Positions 9,384 to 22,061 of a DNA stretch of 64,000 nucleotides are shown here, piece after piece. A program made the position numbers and the translations under genes. Source of the DNA: Dicaeum eximium (taxonomy: Eukaryota; Chordata; Aves; Passeriformes; Dicaeidae); contig VWZP01002662.1 of NCBI GenBank assembly GCA_013396995.1, positions 1,246,817 to 1,310,816 of the forward strand. The letters are read 5' to 3'. Positions within the stretch are counted from its first letter, which is position 1; each line of letters opens with the position of its first letter. The notes under the pieces are model-generated. The model saw nothing but the letters and a program-made list of their open reading frames with translations, was not told the origin of the DNA and searched no databases.

Positions 9384-12300
9384 TGTTAATTTTATGTCAA
9401 GCAGGACAGAAAAGATCCCTTAAAATATTTTGTGGCTTTACAGTTATTTTAAGAAATTGTTTGGAGTCGAGAGCCTAAAGGTGAAAAAAGGACTGATTTA
9501 TAGCACTATATTTTTTCCTTTACATACATTGAAATAAATATCTAATGAGTTGTTGGAACATAGTTAATGTAAGTTAAGAGGGGAAATAATGAAGAAGATA
9601 TATTTTTATATTAAAGTAAATATCTGAAAGCATCAAGAGAGAGGACATGGCTGAGTACTGAGATTTGTACCCATGTCTCCAGGTGATAGAAATCAGTGCC
9701 CACTGGCAACCACAGAGAGGAGAGGGCAAAGAGCACTCTGAGGAAGGGTTACCCTTCACTGTCAACTTTAAGTGTACCAGTCATAACCTCATACATGAAT
9801 TTTTCACAGGTTCCTGTGGCTGTAATTTCATGACAGAGCCTTTCAGGTAGCACACAGCTTCTGAGCAGTGGCTTTGGAAACATCAAATTATCCAACACAA
9901 TGGATTTGTAAACAGCCACTCTAAATAAGAAGGTGCTGAAGTAGCCTAAACACATTTTATTTTCCTTTTCCTTTTTTCCTAGACTCCATCACCAATCTAA
10001 ATCTCCATCTCATTCTTGACAATTCATTGACCATAAGAAAAATTAGGACAAGGAGCTTCAGAAGTCACATTGTTAGCAAGAAATTATACAAAATATGACT
10101 GTACTAATAACAGTAAAAAAAAGAAAATAAAAACATAAAAAGATAACATATTTCTGGCAAAACTTTCTCTCTTCTATTAAGGCAAGAAAAATCAAATAAT
10201 TCATAAGAAAAAAATCTCTTTGTCCAACCATCTCTAATCAAATAATTTTGAGGAAGTTCTTTCACATATTGTCTCTGGAACTGGCTGACCTCCCTTGGCC
10301 AAAGATTTTCAGTTGAGTTTTATAAAATTCTTGCATATTTGCTTTTTTGATCTTCTTTCAGCTCAGCCATCCCTAGATGCAAAAGTCTATTTCCACTTAT
10401 GTGTTTATGTGTTTGTACCATTTATCAAAGAGTTTGCAAAAGTTTTTTTTTTTTTCCAGATTAGCACTTCTGCTTTACAGACATTTTCTTCAGTTACTTT
10501 GTACTCTAAATAATTTTGATTTATATGGAAACCATGTAAACGCATTAAATCCCTGTAAAAATGTTGTATTTAATAAAAATTAGGAAGCAGCTCCAATCTG
10601 ATGATCTCTCATTTGGAAGAAGCACCTCTGTGTAAGTAGATGAGAAAGAGAAAGAGGCAATCTCAGAAAACTACAGTGTCTAGAGACTGGGATACTTTAG
10701 ATAGTGACACTAATGTTCATTTTCCAAACAAGCTGGGGATTACTGAGTTTAGAAGGAGCACTGTTTTCTCACAGCCCAGGGGCCCTACAAACTACCCTGA
10801 TTTCTTCTTTTTTCCTGCACAATCTATATACCACAATCTAATCTCATACAGCCAACAAGATTTACTGTCGTGTTTAGAACATGTTTTAAATAGTGATTTG
10901 CCATCTCTTAAATAAATGTTGTTTGTAGCAGACAGTCTCTGGTTTAGTTTTGTTTTCCCTGTCTGCCATGAGGATCCCATTTTCCCGTTAGTATGCTGAC
11001 AACACAACTTCGTTAAGGCTGGTTGGTTCCATTTGCATTGGACACCTCTTCTGCATATAGATTGATGAGTTTAATCAGCGAATCAGGAGAAAGACTTGGA
11101 CATCAATCAGTGTCAGCTTTCTTTTTTTCTAATTTCTGATTTGCTACTTCTAGTTATCAATGCAATAAAATTATGCCAATTTGAGATAAAGGCTTGGAAA
11201 TAACGCAAAGTTAGTGTAAAATTGTCAACAGGCCCAGGAGCCCTACTGCATTGTGGTCACTGATATTTTGAAAAAGAGACACCATATCTAACAGCTAGGA
11301 ACAATGATAAATTCGTTATTCACAGTTCAGTAAAGAAAACATTTAGCAGTCTACTGATTAAAACATACTGTAATGTCTTTTGTCTTGCTAGTTGAACAAA
11401 AATATTTCTATGGATTTCCATGGACTGATAATGAACCAAAAGGACAGTTTGTGCCTCAAAACCCAGCCTCATCTATCTTTAGAAGTAATATATATACTCA
11501 GTATTGTTTCATACTGCCAGTGTACCTGGAACATCTCAAAATACCATTTCTTGTGTCCATTTTCACAGCAAAGTGAAGGAGTGGGAAATTTTTTTTTCAT
11601 TATGGACAAAGTGGTCAATTAAGGCATAATAAGACTGAATCTGTACCCTCAAGATCTGAATGTTCATATTGTTCTTTAGGAAGCTAATTTTGAACATTAG
11701 GAAGCTAATTCTTATCAATTTGAATACAAATAAGGTTTCCAAATTCCTCTAAGTATCCGGGTCTAACTGACTTCTCAGATCCTGTGAAGGCAGGGAATCA
11801 AACTAGACCCCCAGGCTAATTCCAAGCATTGCACTGTTCTTCCCCAGTGGAAAACACCATCCAGGTATACACCTTTGCCAATTTTCCTGACTCTGGGGGG
11901 AATGGAGTGGTGTTTCCTTATTGCTAGACCACCTTTATTGTCACACTCTAGGATGAAGAGAAATGTATAGAGTGCTCCTCCCATACCTACAGGTTAGAGA
12001 TGGAAAGATAAGGGAACTGGCAGAGAGATCACTGCTCCTCATGCCCTGGCATGGCCATGAAGTTCTGGTCCACAGTGTGAGCCTAATTAAGGAATTAGAC
12101 TAGCATCCTTTTTTACAGGGCTGTAGATTGAAAAACAGTGTAGTTAGGCCAATTATGCCTATACCTCATAAAATGGTAAAAAAAATCAGCTCAAAAGCCA
12201 GCCACCCAAGAAGATAAAATGTCTCATATAATTACACCTCTTGAAGTATATTTCTCCTTTTATAAATGCTACTACATGTTCATATAGATTCTTCTTTAGT

Positions 12301-12524
12301 TTACATGCTAGAAGACTGTGGTTTTGAAGGAGTAAGTCCTGAGATTTCTCTCTCAGTACTGAATATTTCTGCTGTAGCTATTTACAACATTTTCATTGTA
12401 AGTGAAAATCACAAACATATTTCTAACATCAAGTTTGTATTTTTTTTTTTAAATAAAGCCAAACTGTGTTGCCAGAAATATCTGAGGAAATTTCCATTTG
12501 ATTTTAATTTATATGCAGGCAATC
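9384..12524. other. Noncoding DNA, no gene seen
   Basis: No frame exceeds 91 codons. An oligo(T) lies at 10443-10455. The 14-base sequence TTAGGAAGCTAATT occurs twice 21 bases apart (11676-11689 and 11697-11710), a small tandem duplication. At about 12343-12397 a TCTCTCAG acceptor and a GTAAGT donor bracket 41 bases containing in-frame stops, so no exon is called. Confidence 0.65.
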
Positions 12525-12553
12525 ACAGAATCACAGAGTAGAATCACAGAATC
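12521..12553 (-). repeat. CR1-tail-like AATCACAG repeat
   Basis: AATCACAGAATCACAGAG and a second AATCACAGAATC follow each other. This is the reverse complement of the octamer tail found at CR1 3' ends, but no CR1 body is recognisable on the right. It is either a very short insertion or an independent microsatellite. Confidence 0.4.
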
Positions 12554-14626
12554 CTGTGGTCAAATATGCTTAAAATGGAAACCACTTGCTTCACATATTA
12601 ATTTATTCTGCAGTCTGCAATGTGGCATTGACTGAACACATACTTTTTTCTTCATACTTTGTTAAAAAAATTTCAATTTTACCTTCATTTTGAATTCTGA
12701 ATGATAAATCTGTTGGGAATAGTAAAACCATGATTATGAAATAATAATGAAATTAGATGATACAATTCTCTGCCAAAGCTGTAGGTACTACAATGTAGAT
12801 TTTTTGGGTATTTCTATGTATTTATATAAATATACAAAAATATGGATAGGTAGATGCATGTAAATGTATTTATATGAGATTATAAAAATGCACATATATG
12901 TGTATGCCTATCTGAATATAAGTCTGTACAAAACAATCTTGGTTCTTCATGTATTTCAGACAGAGAGTGGGAGAAGATCCAACTGGGCCTTATTTAAGAG
13001 TTATGTGATCATCCAAGTCTGGAATGAAAATGGTGTGATTGTATAAAACACAGAAGCAATAACAGAAGAGCAAAGGCAACCCATCTCAAATGTCAAATAT
13101 CCATAGTGATAATGGTGACTGGAGTAATTCCTGCCCATCACCTCAAGGGGTAGCTAGACTTTGGTCTTAGAGTACCTGCTATAAACAGAAGGCCTGCAAC
13201 AGGATTCAGAGGATTTTATCTTCCCAGAAGAGCCTTGAAAACATGCTGAGGTGTAGGTACCAAAGACCGACGCTATCCAAACTGGAAGACTTCCAAGAGT
13301 AGCCACTTCATTCCATGTGGATTTTTTTACCACCTCTGTAGCCACAGGAGAGTAAAATTGGAAGCTGCAGATGCAGAATGATTAGATGGTAATTTTAAAA
13401 TATATTCAGCATGCCAGTATCACACCACCTAACAGAGCAGCAGTTCTCCATGTGCCCTGAATTCCACTCCCAGCACCCATCAATGTTGGGTGATGGATTT
13501 CAAGCCACCAAATTATATCTCTTATATATTCAGACTGTGCTTTTCTATCTTCTCTTACTGCTTTTCTCATAGAAACAAAGCCAGATAGATGCTTAGGGCT
13601 CACTTCTAGAGGCTATGAGCATTGCAAAGGCACTTAGTGTCATCTGAGATGCCCTAAACCATTCCTGCCCAGCCTCAGCTGCCACTTCAGAAAGACACAG
13701 GTCTGCTGTAGGTGCGGCATCGCATCTGACAGCCGTATGTGGATGCCTTAGGGTGTGTCAAGCAATGCTTGATGCCAATGCATAGAGAACCAAATCAAAT
13801 CCTCCTGTAGAAATGCTGCAATAACAAGTCTTGCCACCCTAGGCAGGTACCTCGGGCAGCCAAATCCAAAAATTTGCCCCCAGAGAGGTGAGGCAGATGT
13901 GGCTGGGTCCCGCTGAGTCTGTGCTGCCAGGGCTCCCATCCCCACGGATGGGGGTGGTGGGTGAGAAGCAGATGAAGACAGGCTGCCTGGATCTGCCATC
14001 ACTGTGTTGAGCCCTCAGACTGCTGCTGCAGGCCTCGTGTTGCAGTAGCCTTTTCTGAGTGTCTTTGCAGTCAATCCACTGCTCAAGGGAAAAATTTTCC
14101 TTTTTTCCCCTTATAGCCTGCTGTAGAGACACTTATCACCCATGCTATTCAAACTGGCTCAGGGGTCCTGTTTAAAAGCAATCAACTGCATAACATATGG
14201 GGCTGGCTGCCCCTCTACCAATGTCTAATTTAAAAAAGGAAAGAGGTAGGGATTCAGAAGAGTCTATGCTCTTATTGCAGGGCAAGTTCATATTCAGCAA
14301 GCAGGATCCAAAGTCCTTGGCTTATACAGTTGTATTTACAATTAGCTCTAATAATTGCAAAAAGACAGTTGTCCTGGAACTGACTCTGGGAACACCTGAT
14401 CATGCAAACACAGAAGCTGAAGAAAACCTCAAGGGACCCACACACACTTTCACACCTCCCCGATTAGTGACTGGAGCCAGGCCCTTTTGCTTGTGACAGA
14501 TTAATCAGACCTTAACTCAGACTCTAATTGGATGACAATCAGGTTCTCAGGATATGCTGAATGGAGGAAAAAATTCTCCTTCCCTTATATTTTTTATGTC
14601 TTTTATTTCTGGCCTAGCTGTCTCTT
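12554..14626. other. Noncoding DNA; A+T-rich, then a more G+C-rich half
   Basis: The first part includes a TATA/TGTA-rich stretch (about 12815-12915). From about 13680 to 14130 the sequence is more G+C-rich, and overlapping minus-strand frames of 84 and 97 codons occur there. Their products are Pro/Ser-rich without recognisable domains and overlap each other in different frames, as expected where stop codons are rarer. Confidence 0.6.
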
Positions 14627-14653
14627 TTTTTTTTTTTCCCTTTTTTTTTTTTA
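14627..14653 (-). repeat. Oligo(T) tract interrupted by CCC
   Basis: Two T runs are separated by CCC. On the minus strand this is an A-rich tract. I see no polyadenylation signal at a suitable distance to its right, so a retroposed tail is not supported. Confidence 0.85.
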
Positions 14654-16866
14654 CGTGATTCATTTACTTTGTTACAGTTTTTCCTCCTTTAAATGAGCTG
14701 CATATTTTCACCCAGCATTACTAACTTCCATCAGTTTTCCACTGAAGACACAACCTTTTCTTCTTATTATAACAGCACAGCTTGCAAAGTGATAGCTAGG
14801 AATCAGATTGTGTCAGCACTCCCATTACAACCCCCCATTTCTAGGGAGTCATTTTTAGTGTGGCCACAGAACTATGCTCAGGACTTACTGCTGCTATCTA
14901 GGTTTTGTTCAAAGAGTGAATTTCCTTTTCCTCCAAGCAGATGAAAACACTCGACCACTTTTAAACTCCAGGAGTATAAACAACCAGCATAAGGGAGAAA
15001 GTGACAGGTTTATGAGGCCAAGGTTATGTCAGTGGTTGTCTCCTCGATCCCTTTTCTTCCCCAACACTTTACCCTCCCTCATAGTGTCTAGTCAAGAGAA
15101 TTGCATAACATTCTCCATGAATGAATGTACAAGGAGCCTCTGAGGCCATTTGTTCCACAGGAGAATTTCAGTACTTGAATATTTGTCCAAACTTTCTCTA
15201 GATACCTATTTAACTTCTCTTCCTAGTACACCAATGCAAGGTGAAGATGAAGAGAGCCTAAAATTCCATTTCTTGGACTTCGTTCAATGATTAAATTTAT
15301 TGTTGGGGTTGGAGTTTGGTTTTGGCTTGCATTGTAAAAGTTTGTTTCTTTTGTTTGGGTAATCTTGTTATTGGATGTTTTTTTTTTCCCATTGACTGAT
15401 AATGATTTGAATATGAATTGATATGGTCACCTGAATTCAATAAAAACATGTTTCCATTTTCCCTCAAAAACTTTTTATAAACCCTCAAATTATCTATATC
15501 TCTCACTAACTGATTGTTTTTATAAATATCAGCACTCTTGATTCAAGAGGAAACAAAAGAAAAATATTTCCAGAATTATTTTACTGCACTAGAATCAGTT
15601 GTAAGTGCACCGAACAAATTTGCTGAATGAATATGATTTCACAGTGATGTAAAATCACTTCTACCTACTTTCACATTCTATTACTGCTGAGCAAACAACA
15701 TGAAGAGAAAGTGTCTCCGTATGCATTACTTATTTTGTCCTAGGCCTAGGGAAACTGAGGCATGTAGACTGTGGTGCCCCTGACAATTGAAACCTGTCTG
15801 TACAGAACCTATCTGTAACAGACTATTCTAGGTCTCATGCCAACTCAGGAATTTTTCCTATCCAGGGAGCCAACATTCCTTCAGTGGTAGCCCCTTGTAC
15901 CAGCTTCTGACACGTGAGTCCACACCATGCTCACACTGTCTCTCTCACCTTGAGGTCTGCCTAGGTCAACTCCATCCTTTAAACCAAACTATCTCTTCTC
16001 AACATCAGTTTAGATGTAAACACCATGTTCTTGTCTATAAGGTTTCACCTAATCAAGCACCACTTTTTTTCTGACCAGCCTCTTAAGGTTATTTTTATAC
16101 TGACACTTTATATATATACAGGTGTTTCTGCACAATTACAAAGGAAAATCATCAACTTGTTTCCAGCTTTGAAGTCATGTTCAGTTACATAACCCTGGAC
16201 TGGTTCTTTCTAGAATTTCCCAGATAACAAGTAGACTGCACTTATCAGTTGACTCCTGATTACCACCCACAAATCCCTCCATAAACATGCAAGTTTTCCT
16301 TAAGCTCCCTCTGAAAGAGCCCTGATATGCCATTACAAACCTTGCCCTGGGAAGATCAGATTCTTCACCCTATTTTTCTGCTCCACTTCCACTTTCTCCA
16401 ATGAAAGGCATCATTTTCTTGACTCAATCTGTGACATCATTTCAACTGTGTATATTCAAATCCATGAGAAAACCCATTTCTCTTTGCTACCTGCAAGCAG
16501 TAGGTGGTAATTGCTTATGTGGCAATCATCCTATATGAAAATAGATTAACGAACCAACTGTGTTGTAAAAACTTAAAATTCAACAAGTATATTAATTATC
16601 CTGAACATTATGGCTATATGATGAACTCCTCTAGACCTCTTTAGTTATTTAGACTGCTGCTTATATGAGACAAGGATCTTGCGGTGAGAATATAACCAGA
16701 AGGCTGTAAATCATAGTTTACAAAACCTTAATTATCATAGCTCATCTTGATTATAAACAGGGAATTGCCCTAAACTCAGTTCTTATTTTCAGCAACCCAG
16801 TAATTCTTTTTATCTGAACATCACAGTAAGGGATTTTGGGTTTTTTTTCTTTATATCTCATACCTT

Positions 16867-16894
16867 TTAAGAACTTAAGAACTTACTTAAGAAC
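16867..16894 (+). repeat. Three copies of TTAAGAAC
   Basis: Copies lie at 16867-16874, 16875-16882 and 16887-16894, the last separated by TTAC. This is a small tandem array of no known family. Confidence 0.8.
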
Positions 16895-17036
16895 TCCCTT
16901 CTAAAACAAACTAATAAAAATTAATTTGTGTTTCCCAATTTTTATTTTCCAGTTAAGCTTAGCTTTTAAAAGTCATAAATATAATGTGGTTTGCTGATTT
17001 CAACTTAATACCTTAATACACCTGGAATTACTACCA

Positions 17037-17055
17037 ATTTGAACATTGTTCAAAT
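17037..17055. repeat. Inverted repeat with 8-base arms
   Basis: ATTTGAAC and GTTCAAAT are exact reverse complements around ATT. The centre CATTGT is a SOX-type core. It is not a steroid-receptor element, because the half-sites are one base apart rather than three. Confidence 0.75.
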
Positions 17056-17996
17056 GCCTTTAGCAATTGTTGTTATTTTGTTCCTTGTGGATAACTCTAT
17101 TTTAAACCAAAATTTAGAGTCTGCTTTCAGACCTACTTTTTGAGATCATTCAAATGCAGAGTGATGGAAAATAAGTAACAAATTTGAGTGACAGAAAGAT
17201 AAATGCACTAATGTAAAATTGGGCCTCTTCAGGTCCCAAATATTTCCCACAGAATCCAGTGTGCTACTACAGCTTTACTGCAGCATGCATAAGAGCAGAT
17301 CTAAGAAGTGATGCTTCTAAGCTGAATTGTTTGGGGAAATGATGATGGATTTTTGGCCATAAAATAAAATCTGAGAGTACTGAGCAAATAAGCATATAGC
17401 TGAAACTGTAGAAGTCTTCATTCTTCCCTCAGTAGGGGCTGTTGGATGTCCTTTTCCAGAAAAGAAAAGATGACCACTTGGTCATTGAGATGATCCATAT
17501 TAGAATGGTCAGAGAAGCTTTTTTACATATGGATGGTTAACTAAAGAATGGATGATCAGTTTCTGATCCCCCGAGATGCTCTAGGTCACAATTCCTCTGC
17601 TATTATGTTTGCATAATACCATCTTTAACCCATCTTTAGAATTATCTAAAGACATGATTTGACTTCATACTCCCACATTCCCAGGTGTAGCCTTCAGGGT
17701 ATTTGCCATAGGTTATCCTCATATTATATTTTTTTGCTTCTGAAGTTGACCTTTTAGTCAATTCTTACTCCATCTTCCCCAGCAGCTTTGCACAGCTATA
17801 ACATCTTTCCTCCAAAGGTCTTAAAGTGCATTATCGACATCAATAAAATAAAAGTGAGATTTTCAAGGGCATGAAGGGCACTTAGGATGACTCCTCTTCC
17901 TGGTTTTCAGGGAGACCTGAGCACCTATCTTGCACTGTTGCATCTTTGGATATTTCTCTTTAACACACCCCAATAGGATGGGAAGAGGCTAAGTGT

Positions 17997-18137
17997 AGTT
18001 TGTTCCGTTTTGCTAAAAGGGAAAATGAGGCACAATTCCAGATAACAGGCTATGTAAGGTTCACAGCTGCACTTTCCTGGAAGAGCACCCAAGGGATTCA
18101 AGTCCTGGGCTGCTATCTTAATCATTAGAGTGCCCTT
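17997..18137 (+). mobile_element. MIR-like (CORE-SINE) relic
   Basis: The order of matches follows the MIR family consensus as I know it: TTTTGCTAAAAGGGAAAATG then AGGCACA (consensus like TTTTACAGATGAGGAAACTGAGGCACA), then GTAAGGTTCACAGC (CCAAGGTCACACAGC), then GGATTCAAGTCCTGGG (GGATTCGAACCCAGG), then TAATCATTAGAGTGCCC (CTAACCACTAGACCACGC-like). Collinearity over about 140 bases makes chance unlikely although each match is diverged. MIR-type elements are old amniote insertions and are sparse in birds. The A-box region is missing or unrecognisable. Confidence 0.6.
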
Positions 18138-18639
18138 ACAGGCAAACCTTCACATTTCCTTCTGCTACATTAATTCAGATTACATCTCTGACATGAGAGG
18201 AAAGGACCCTTCTTTAAAGGTGTTCCAGCTTCTTCAAGTCCATTCTAGACTATTTTAAAAGCAAACTCCATGGAATGTACCCCTAGAGCCTGGAGCAAGC
18301 TTTTTTTTCAGCTGTTCTGGTCTATTGGGTTCATATGTATTCAGAGCTTCAGGCACTTTATGTATCTAGTTGATTAAATATATATTTAGAATTTTTCAAT
18401 ATGCATATTAATTACCCAATAGACTAGAATGTCTACTTAGGAGAAATTTCTGCCCATTGTGTAAAAGCATTATAAAAATTCTATGAAAAATAGCAACTGC
18501 ACATGCTTAAATGCCTCAGTTCTTTCTGTGCTGGATTTCTCTTCTGCTCCCTAACATACCAGAACCAAGTTGTATCATACCTTGGAATTGGATGAATTTC
18601 TACTATTGCATTACATTAATTTTTTTTTTTCCTCCCTAG
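18138..18639. other. Noncoding DNA leading to a splice-acceptor-like tract
   Basis: A+T-rich sequence with no repeat recognised. It ends in a strong pyrimidine tract and CCTCCCTAG at 18631-18639. Confidence 0.55.
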
Positions 18640-18728
18640 ACCACGAACTGATAAATCAACCCAAGTGCAGATTGCTACAGGATTGGGACTCTTACAAAGC
18701 ACCAGAGAGCAAATCCATTATTATTGTT
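18640..18728 (+). other. Candidate internal exon (unverified), 89 bases
   Basis: The left border is a long T run followed by CCTCCCTAG, and the right border is GTAAGT at 18729-18734, a perfect core donor. The enclosed 89 bases are open in two frames: one reads from DHELINQPKCRLLQDWDSYK onward, the other contains TDKSTQVQIATGLGLLQSTR. Neither is recognised. Length not divisible by three would require a compatible partner exon, and none was found. Possibilities are an exon of a gene whose other exons lie outside the window, an lncRNA exon, or chance. Confidence 0.2.
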
Positions 18729-18734
18729 GTAAGT

Positions 18735-21700
18735 GTTCCAATATATTTTAAAATAAAGGAAATTGGTGAGGCTGAGGAATGATGAGTGCATTGTTCTACG
18801 GTATATTTCAGTTTGAATCTGTTTTGTGCTCCCATATCCATGGGTGGGGGTGAGAGGGAATGAGGAGTAACAGAACTGTACCAAGGTACCAGTAAGACCA
18901 CAGGCATATCCAGATGAGAAGCCAGGCAGAATGTGTGTGGGGGTGTGTGTGGTCCAAGGAGCTGGTAAAGGGACTAAGAAAAACTTTGTGCTGTCTCCTT
19001 TCCCTGGTCCCCTCACTCATTTCCAAGAACTCTGGATTTCATGGTACGTGTTCCCACATCACCTCCCGTGTGCATGGTTGTATGTGAAACTCTTCATGTC
19101 TAACTCCAGGAACACCCTTTTCATGTGTCCTTCCTGTCTATACATCCCAAATACTGAAATCCTCTTTCTTGGGCTACTCCTAGTAACCCTGTAAATATGT
19201 GTTTGAAGATGTCTCCCCATGTTTCAGAGATGGTGTTTTATAAACTGAGAACTACAAGTTGAGAAAAGACGGATGGTTGCAGAAGAGCAACATAGGACCA
19301 CTGAGATGATTGCAGACAAATTTCTGGTCTTCTCTTAAATTACTGGAGACCAAATAATCAACAGAATAATCTCATCCCAGTCCCCCTCTGCCCACTTAAG
19401 AAACCATCATATGAGGACCATAATGCAGCAGGGTTGATTGAGGACTCACTCCATTTCCTAGGTTACATGAGAAAGGCCCCAGCACTTCATACCAGGTTTT
19501 TTTTGGATCTAGTTCCTAAAGTATATATTTTTGTATATGAGGGAGGATTGCTTGGATGAGATGTGAATGACACTGAGCCCCTTTCAGCTATGACATAAGG
19601 TCCTGCATAGCTCCTCTTGGAAATAAAGCATGCTGGGTTTCAGTCTCAAAACAGGCTCCTGAAATTCAAAAGCTCTGCCTGCTGGTTTACACAAATTTAT
19701 AGCAATTTGTCAACCGACTGATCTGTTAGAAAAGTTACAAAATTAATCCTGTGTTGTTTTAAAGCCCTCCTGGCTCTTTCCTGAGGGCAATGGGCAGAGT
19801 AGCACACCATTCCCTAATACTGGCTGTAAAAGCTGCACCCCAGCAAGGCAAGTATCAAGGAAGATAAATGCTCTGTCAACCTGCTCTGCTGTTATTAAAG
19901 GAACACAGCTGAAGTGTGTGCTGATGGACCATGAAATCTGAGGAGACCCACAAGTCACTCAAGGTGAGAAATATGTGCTGGGAAGTCACACAGTATCTTT
20001 GATGTTTCTGTGAAATTATCACACCATAAACTGACAGACTAAAATATTAGATTTTGACCTTTTTAAGTCAATCATATCCCTTTTTATCTTGAAGATCTTT
20101 CATTTGCAACTTGGTCACATATCAGAAAGTTTAACGTCCTTTTCGTGGTAAAAAACAGGTGCAAGCAAACCCTCTGGGAAAGAGTCAGCTATGAAAGCCA
20201 TTCGTAATCTTGTACTCTTGTCACACTATCTCACTTCAAATGTGGTATATACGTGTTAAGTTGAAGCATAAATAATACCACTTGCACATCTGCCTGAAAA
20301 GCCCAGGGAAGGCAGTGCACACTGCTTTTCATGTTCAGGGTTGAAGTGCAAACGTAAGGCCACAATGAAAGAAGCTGAATCCTCAATAAACAATCGCCAA
20401 CATGAATTCTCAAATAAACATGAAATCCAGTAAGACACTAATATGAGTACAGAGTAAGGGTAGGCAAACACATTACCTTTGATTTTCCTGGACCTCAGTT
20501 TCACTCACTGCTTGGAAAATAGTGGAACAACACTTCATTTTTTCTTTTACTAAACTGAAGATTTTTAAAACTGACCTTAAAGGATAATAACTGAAAAGAG
20601 TCTTCAGCATGACAAATTGAGATCTGTAGTACTGGTACCATTGGCAACATGATGGTCTAGGGTAACAAAAAAAATATAAAATATTCTCTAAGTTCACATA
20701 TTTCACAGGAGAGAGGAATAAGCTCATTATATTATATGAGATAAGATCCCTATATTTACTGAAATAAGGTCAGATAAGCAGAAATCCTATTAGGGAAATT
20801 GTGCCCATCATTATTATGGTGTCTTATATGAAATGGCCAGTTTCTTGTCCTATAAACACCCAGGAGAACAATCATGCATAATAAGAATGATACTTCTGTA
20901 CAACCATTACCTCAGCCACTGCTCTGCTTCATAACTCTCACCAGCCTTTTTTCCCCTGCTCATTGACAGAGTAAAGTTGTAAGGCTTCAATTGCTGTACA
21001 ATAGAAATTCTTTGGTCATGAAACCAACCAGAGCTCACTGACTTAGGATTCACTTAGTCTATGATGAGCCAGTGACTCCATGGACAAGGAACATTTATCT
21101 CAAAGAAAACCTGATATTCACAATCTGTATCATGATGCTATGGTGTGAAGTCCAGGTAAGAAGAATGGTGCTGTACATGCTATAATTTTCCTCAGATATC
21201 ATATTAGTTTGGGCACACTTTAGCCTCTGAATTAAATGGGAAATTGCATTATTTCAGATTTTGAATAAAATATTGACTTTGGAGTGAAAGAAAAGAAAAT
21301 TATTTTATGTTATTTTAGACAGCTAAAAATGAAATTTTTATAAAATAAGTTTTGTTTATAGCATGGATATGATTTACAACATAATTAAAAATGTTCAAAA
21401 ATAAAATGAGAGGTAGAGTGAGAAGAGAAGCCAAATGAATAGAAGTGGAGATAACAGATCATATGATAATTAATGTAGGCCTGATTTTTTTTTTCTAGCA
21501 AGACAAAATTTCTGATGAATACTATGTGTCAGATAAAACTTCAGGTCAGCTCTACTGCAGATGACAAACTTTTTTTACTTTTGTTGTAGAAAAGAATAGC
21601 CACCCCAGAAGTTAGCTTTCATTCAAGAGTGGGAAGAAGCCATTTGTTGATAGTTCCATCAGTGCTGGGTAGAATGGCATATAGGAACCACAAGAAATAA

Positions 21701-22014
21701 TAGTTAGTGAAATCAGCATTCACTGTGGTTTTCCTCCCAGAGGAATTAGAGATGTGTGTTATTGGTGGGACTTCTAAACACTGCCCAAATGTACAGATCA
21801 GTCCAGGATCTGCAAAGAGGCCCTTTGTCTAGGTTTGAGATTATCATCTTTGTATGTACTGTGTAAGCTTGTGAGCTAAATAGTTCTGCCCATGTCATTT
21901 TAAAATTATTTGAATAGCCCATTCTCTGACTGGCTGCTACACAGCCACTGATCATGATTCCTTCTTCCTCTCCCTAGTTTAAGTCTCCTTCAGTTTCTGT
22001 GGCTTGCAGGTTAA
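18735..22014. other. Noncoding DNA, no gene seen
   Basis: The longest frame is 113 codons on the minus strand (18675-19016), unlike any known protein. A TG-rich stretch is near 18931-18952. At 21058-21155 a CAG/GTAAGA donor closes a 98-base interval open in one frame, but its acceptor lacks a pyrimidine tract, so I do not call it. Confidence 0.6.
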
Positions 22015-22061
22015 AACAAAACAAACAAAAAAACCCAAACCAAACCAAACCAAACCAAACA
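22015..22061 (+). repeat. A-rich simple repeat, (AAACC)n
   Basis: AAAACAAAC units pass into five tandem AAACC units at about 22034-22060. Confidence 0.9.

Larger units (their letters stand above)
14654..17996. other. Noncoding DNA with short palindromes and direct repeats
   Basis: CCTAGGCCTAGG at 15739-15750 is a perfect 12-base palindrome and is followed by GGGAAACTGAGGCATG, reminiscent of the MIR core. TTAAGAAC occurs three times at 16867-16894. ATTTGAAC-ATT-GTTCAAAT at 17037-17055 is an inverted repeat with 8-base arms. TATATATATACA lies near 16110. No gene is supported. Confidence 0.6.

Noticed and set aside
10878..10887. p53-half-site-like GAACATGTTT, with another AGACATGCTC near 37540
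   Set aside because: Isolated half-sites without a paired half-site are uninformative.
13748..14132. Overlapping minus-strand frames of 84 and 97 codons
   Set aside because: They overlap in different frames in a G+C-richer patch and resemble no known protein.
19885..19970. Exon-like interval ending CTCAAG/GTGAGA
   Set aside because: All three frames contain stops between the best acceptor and the donor.
21058..21155. 98-base interval ending CCAG/GTAAGA, open in one frame
   Set aside because: The only acceptor lacks a pyrimidine tract, and the product is not recognised.
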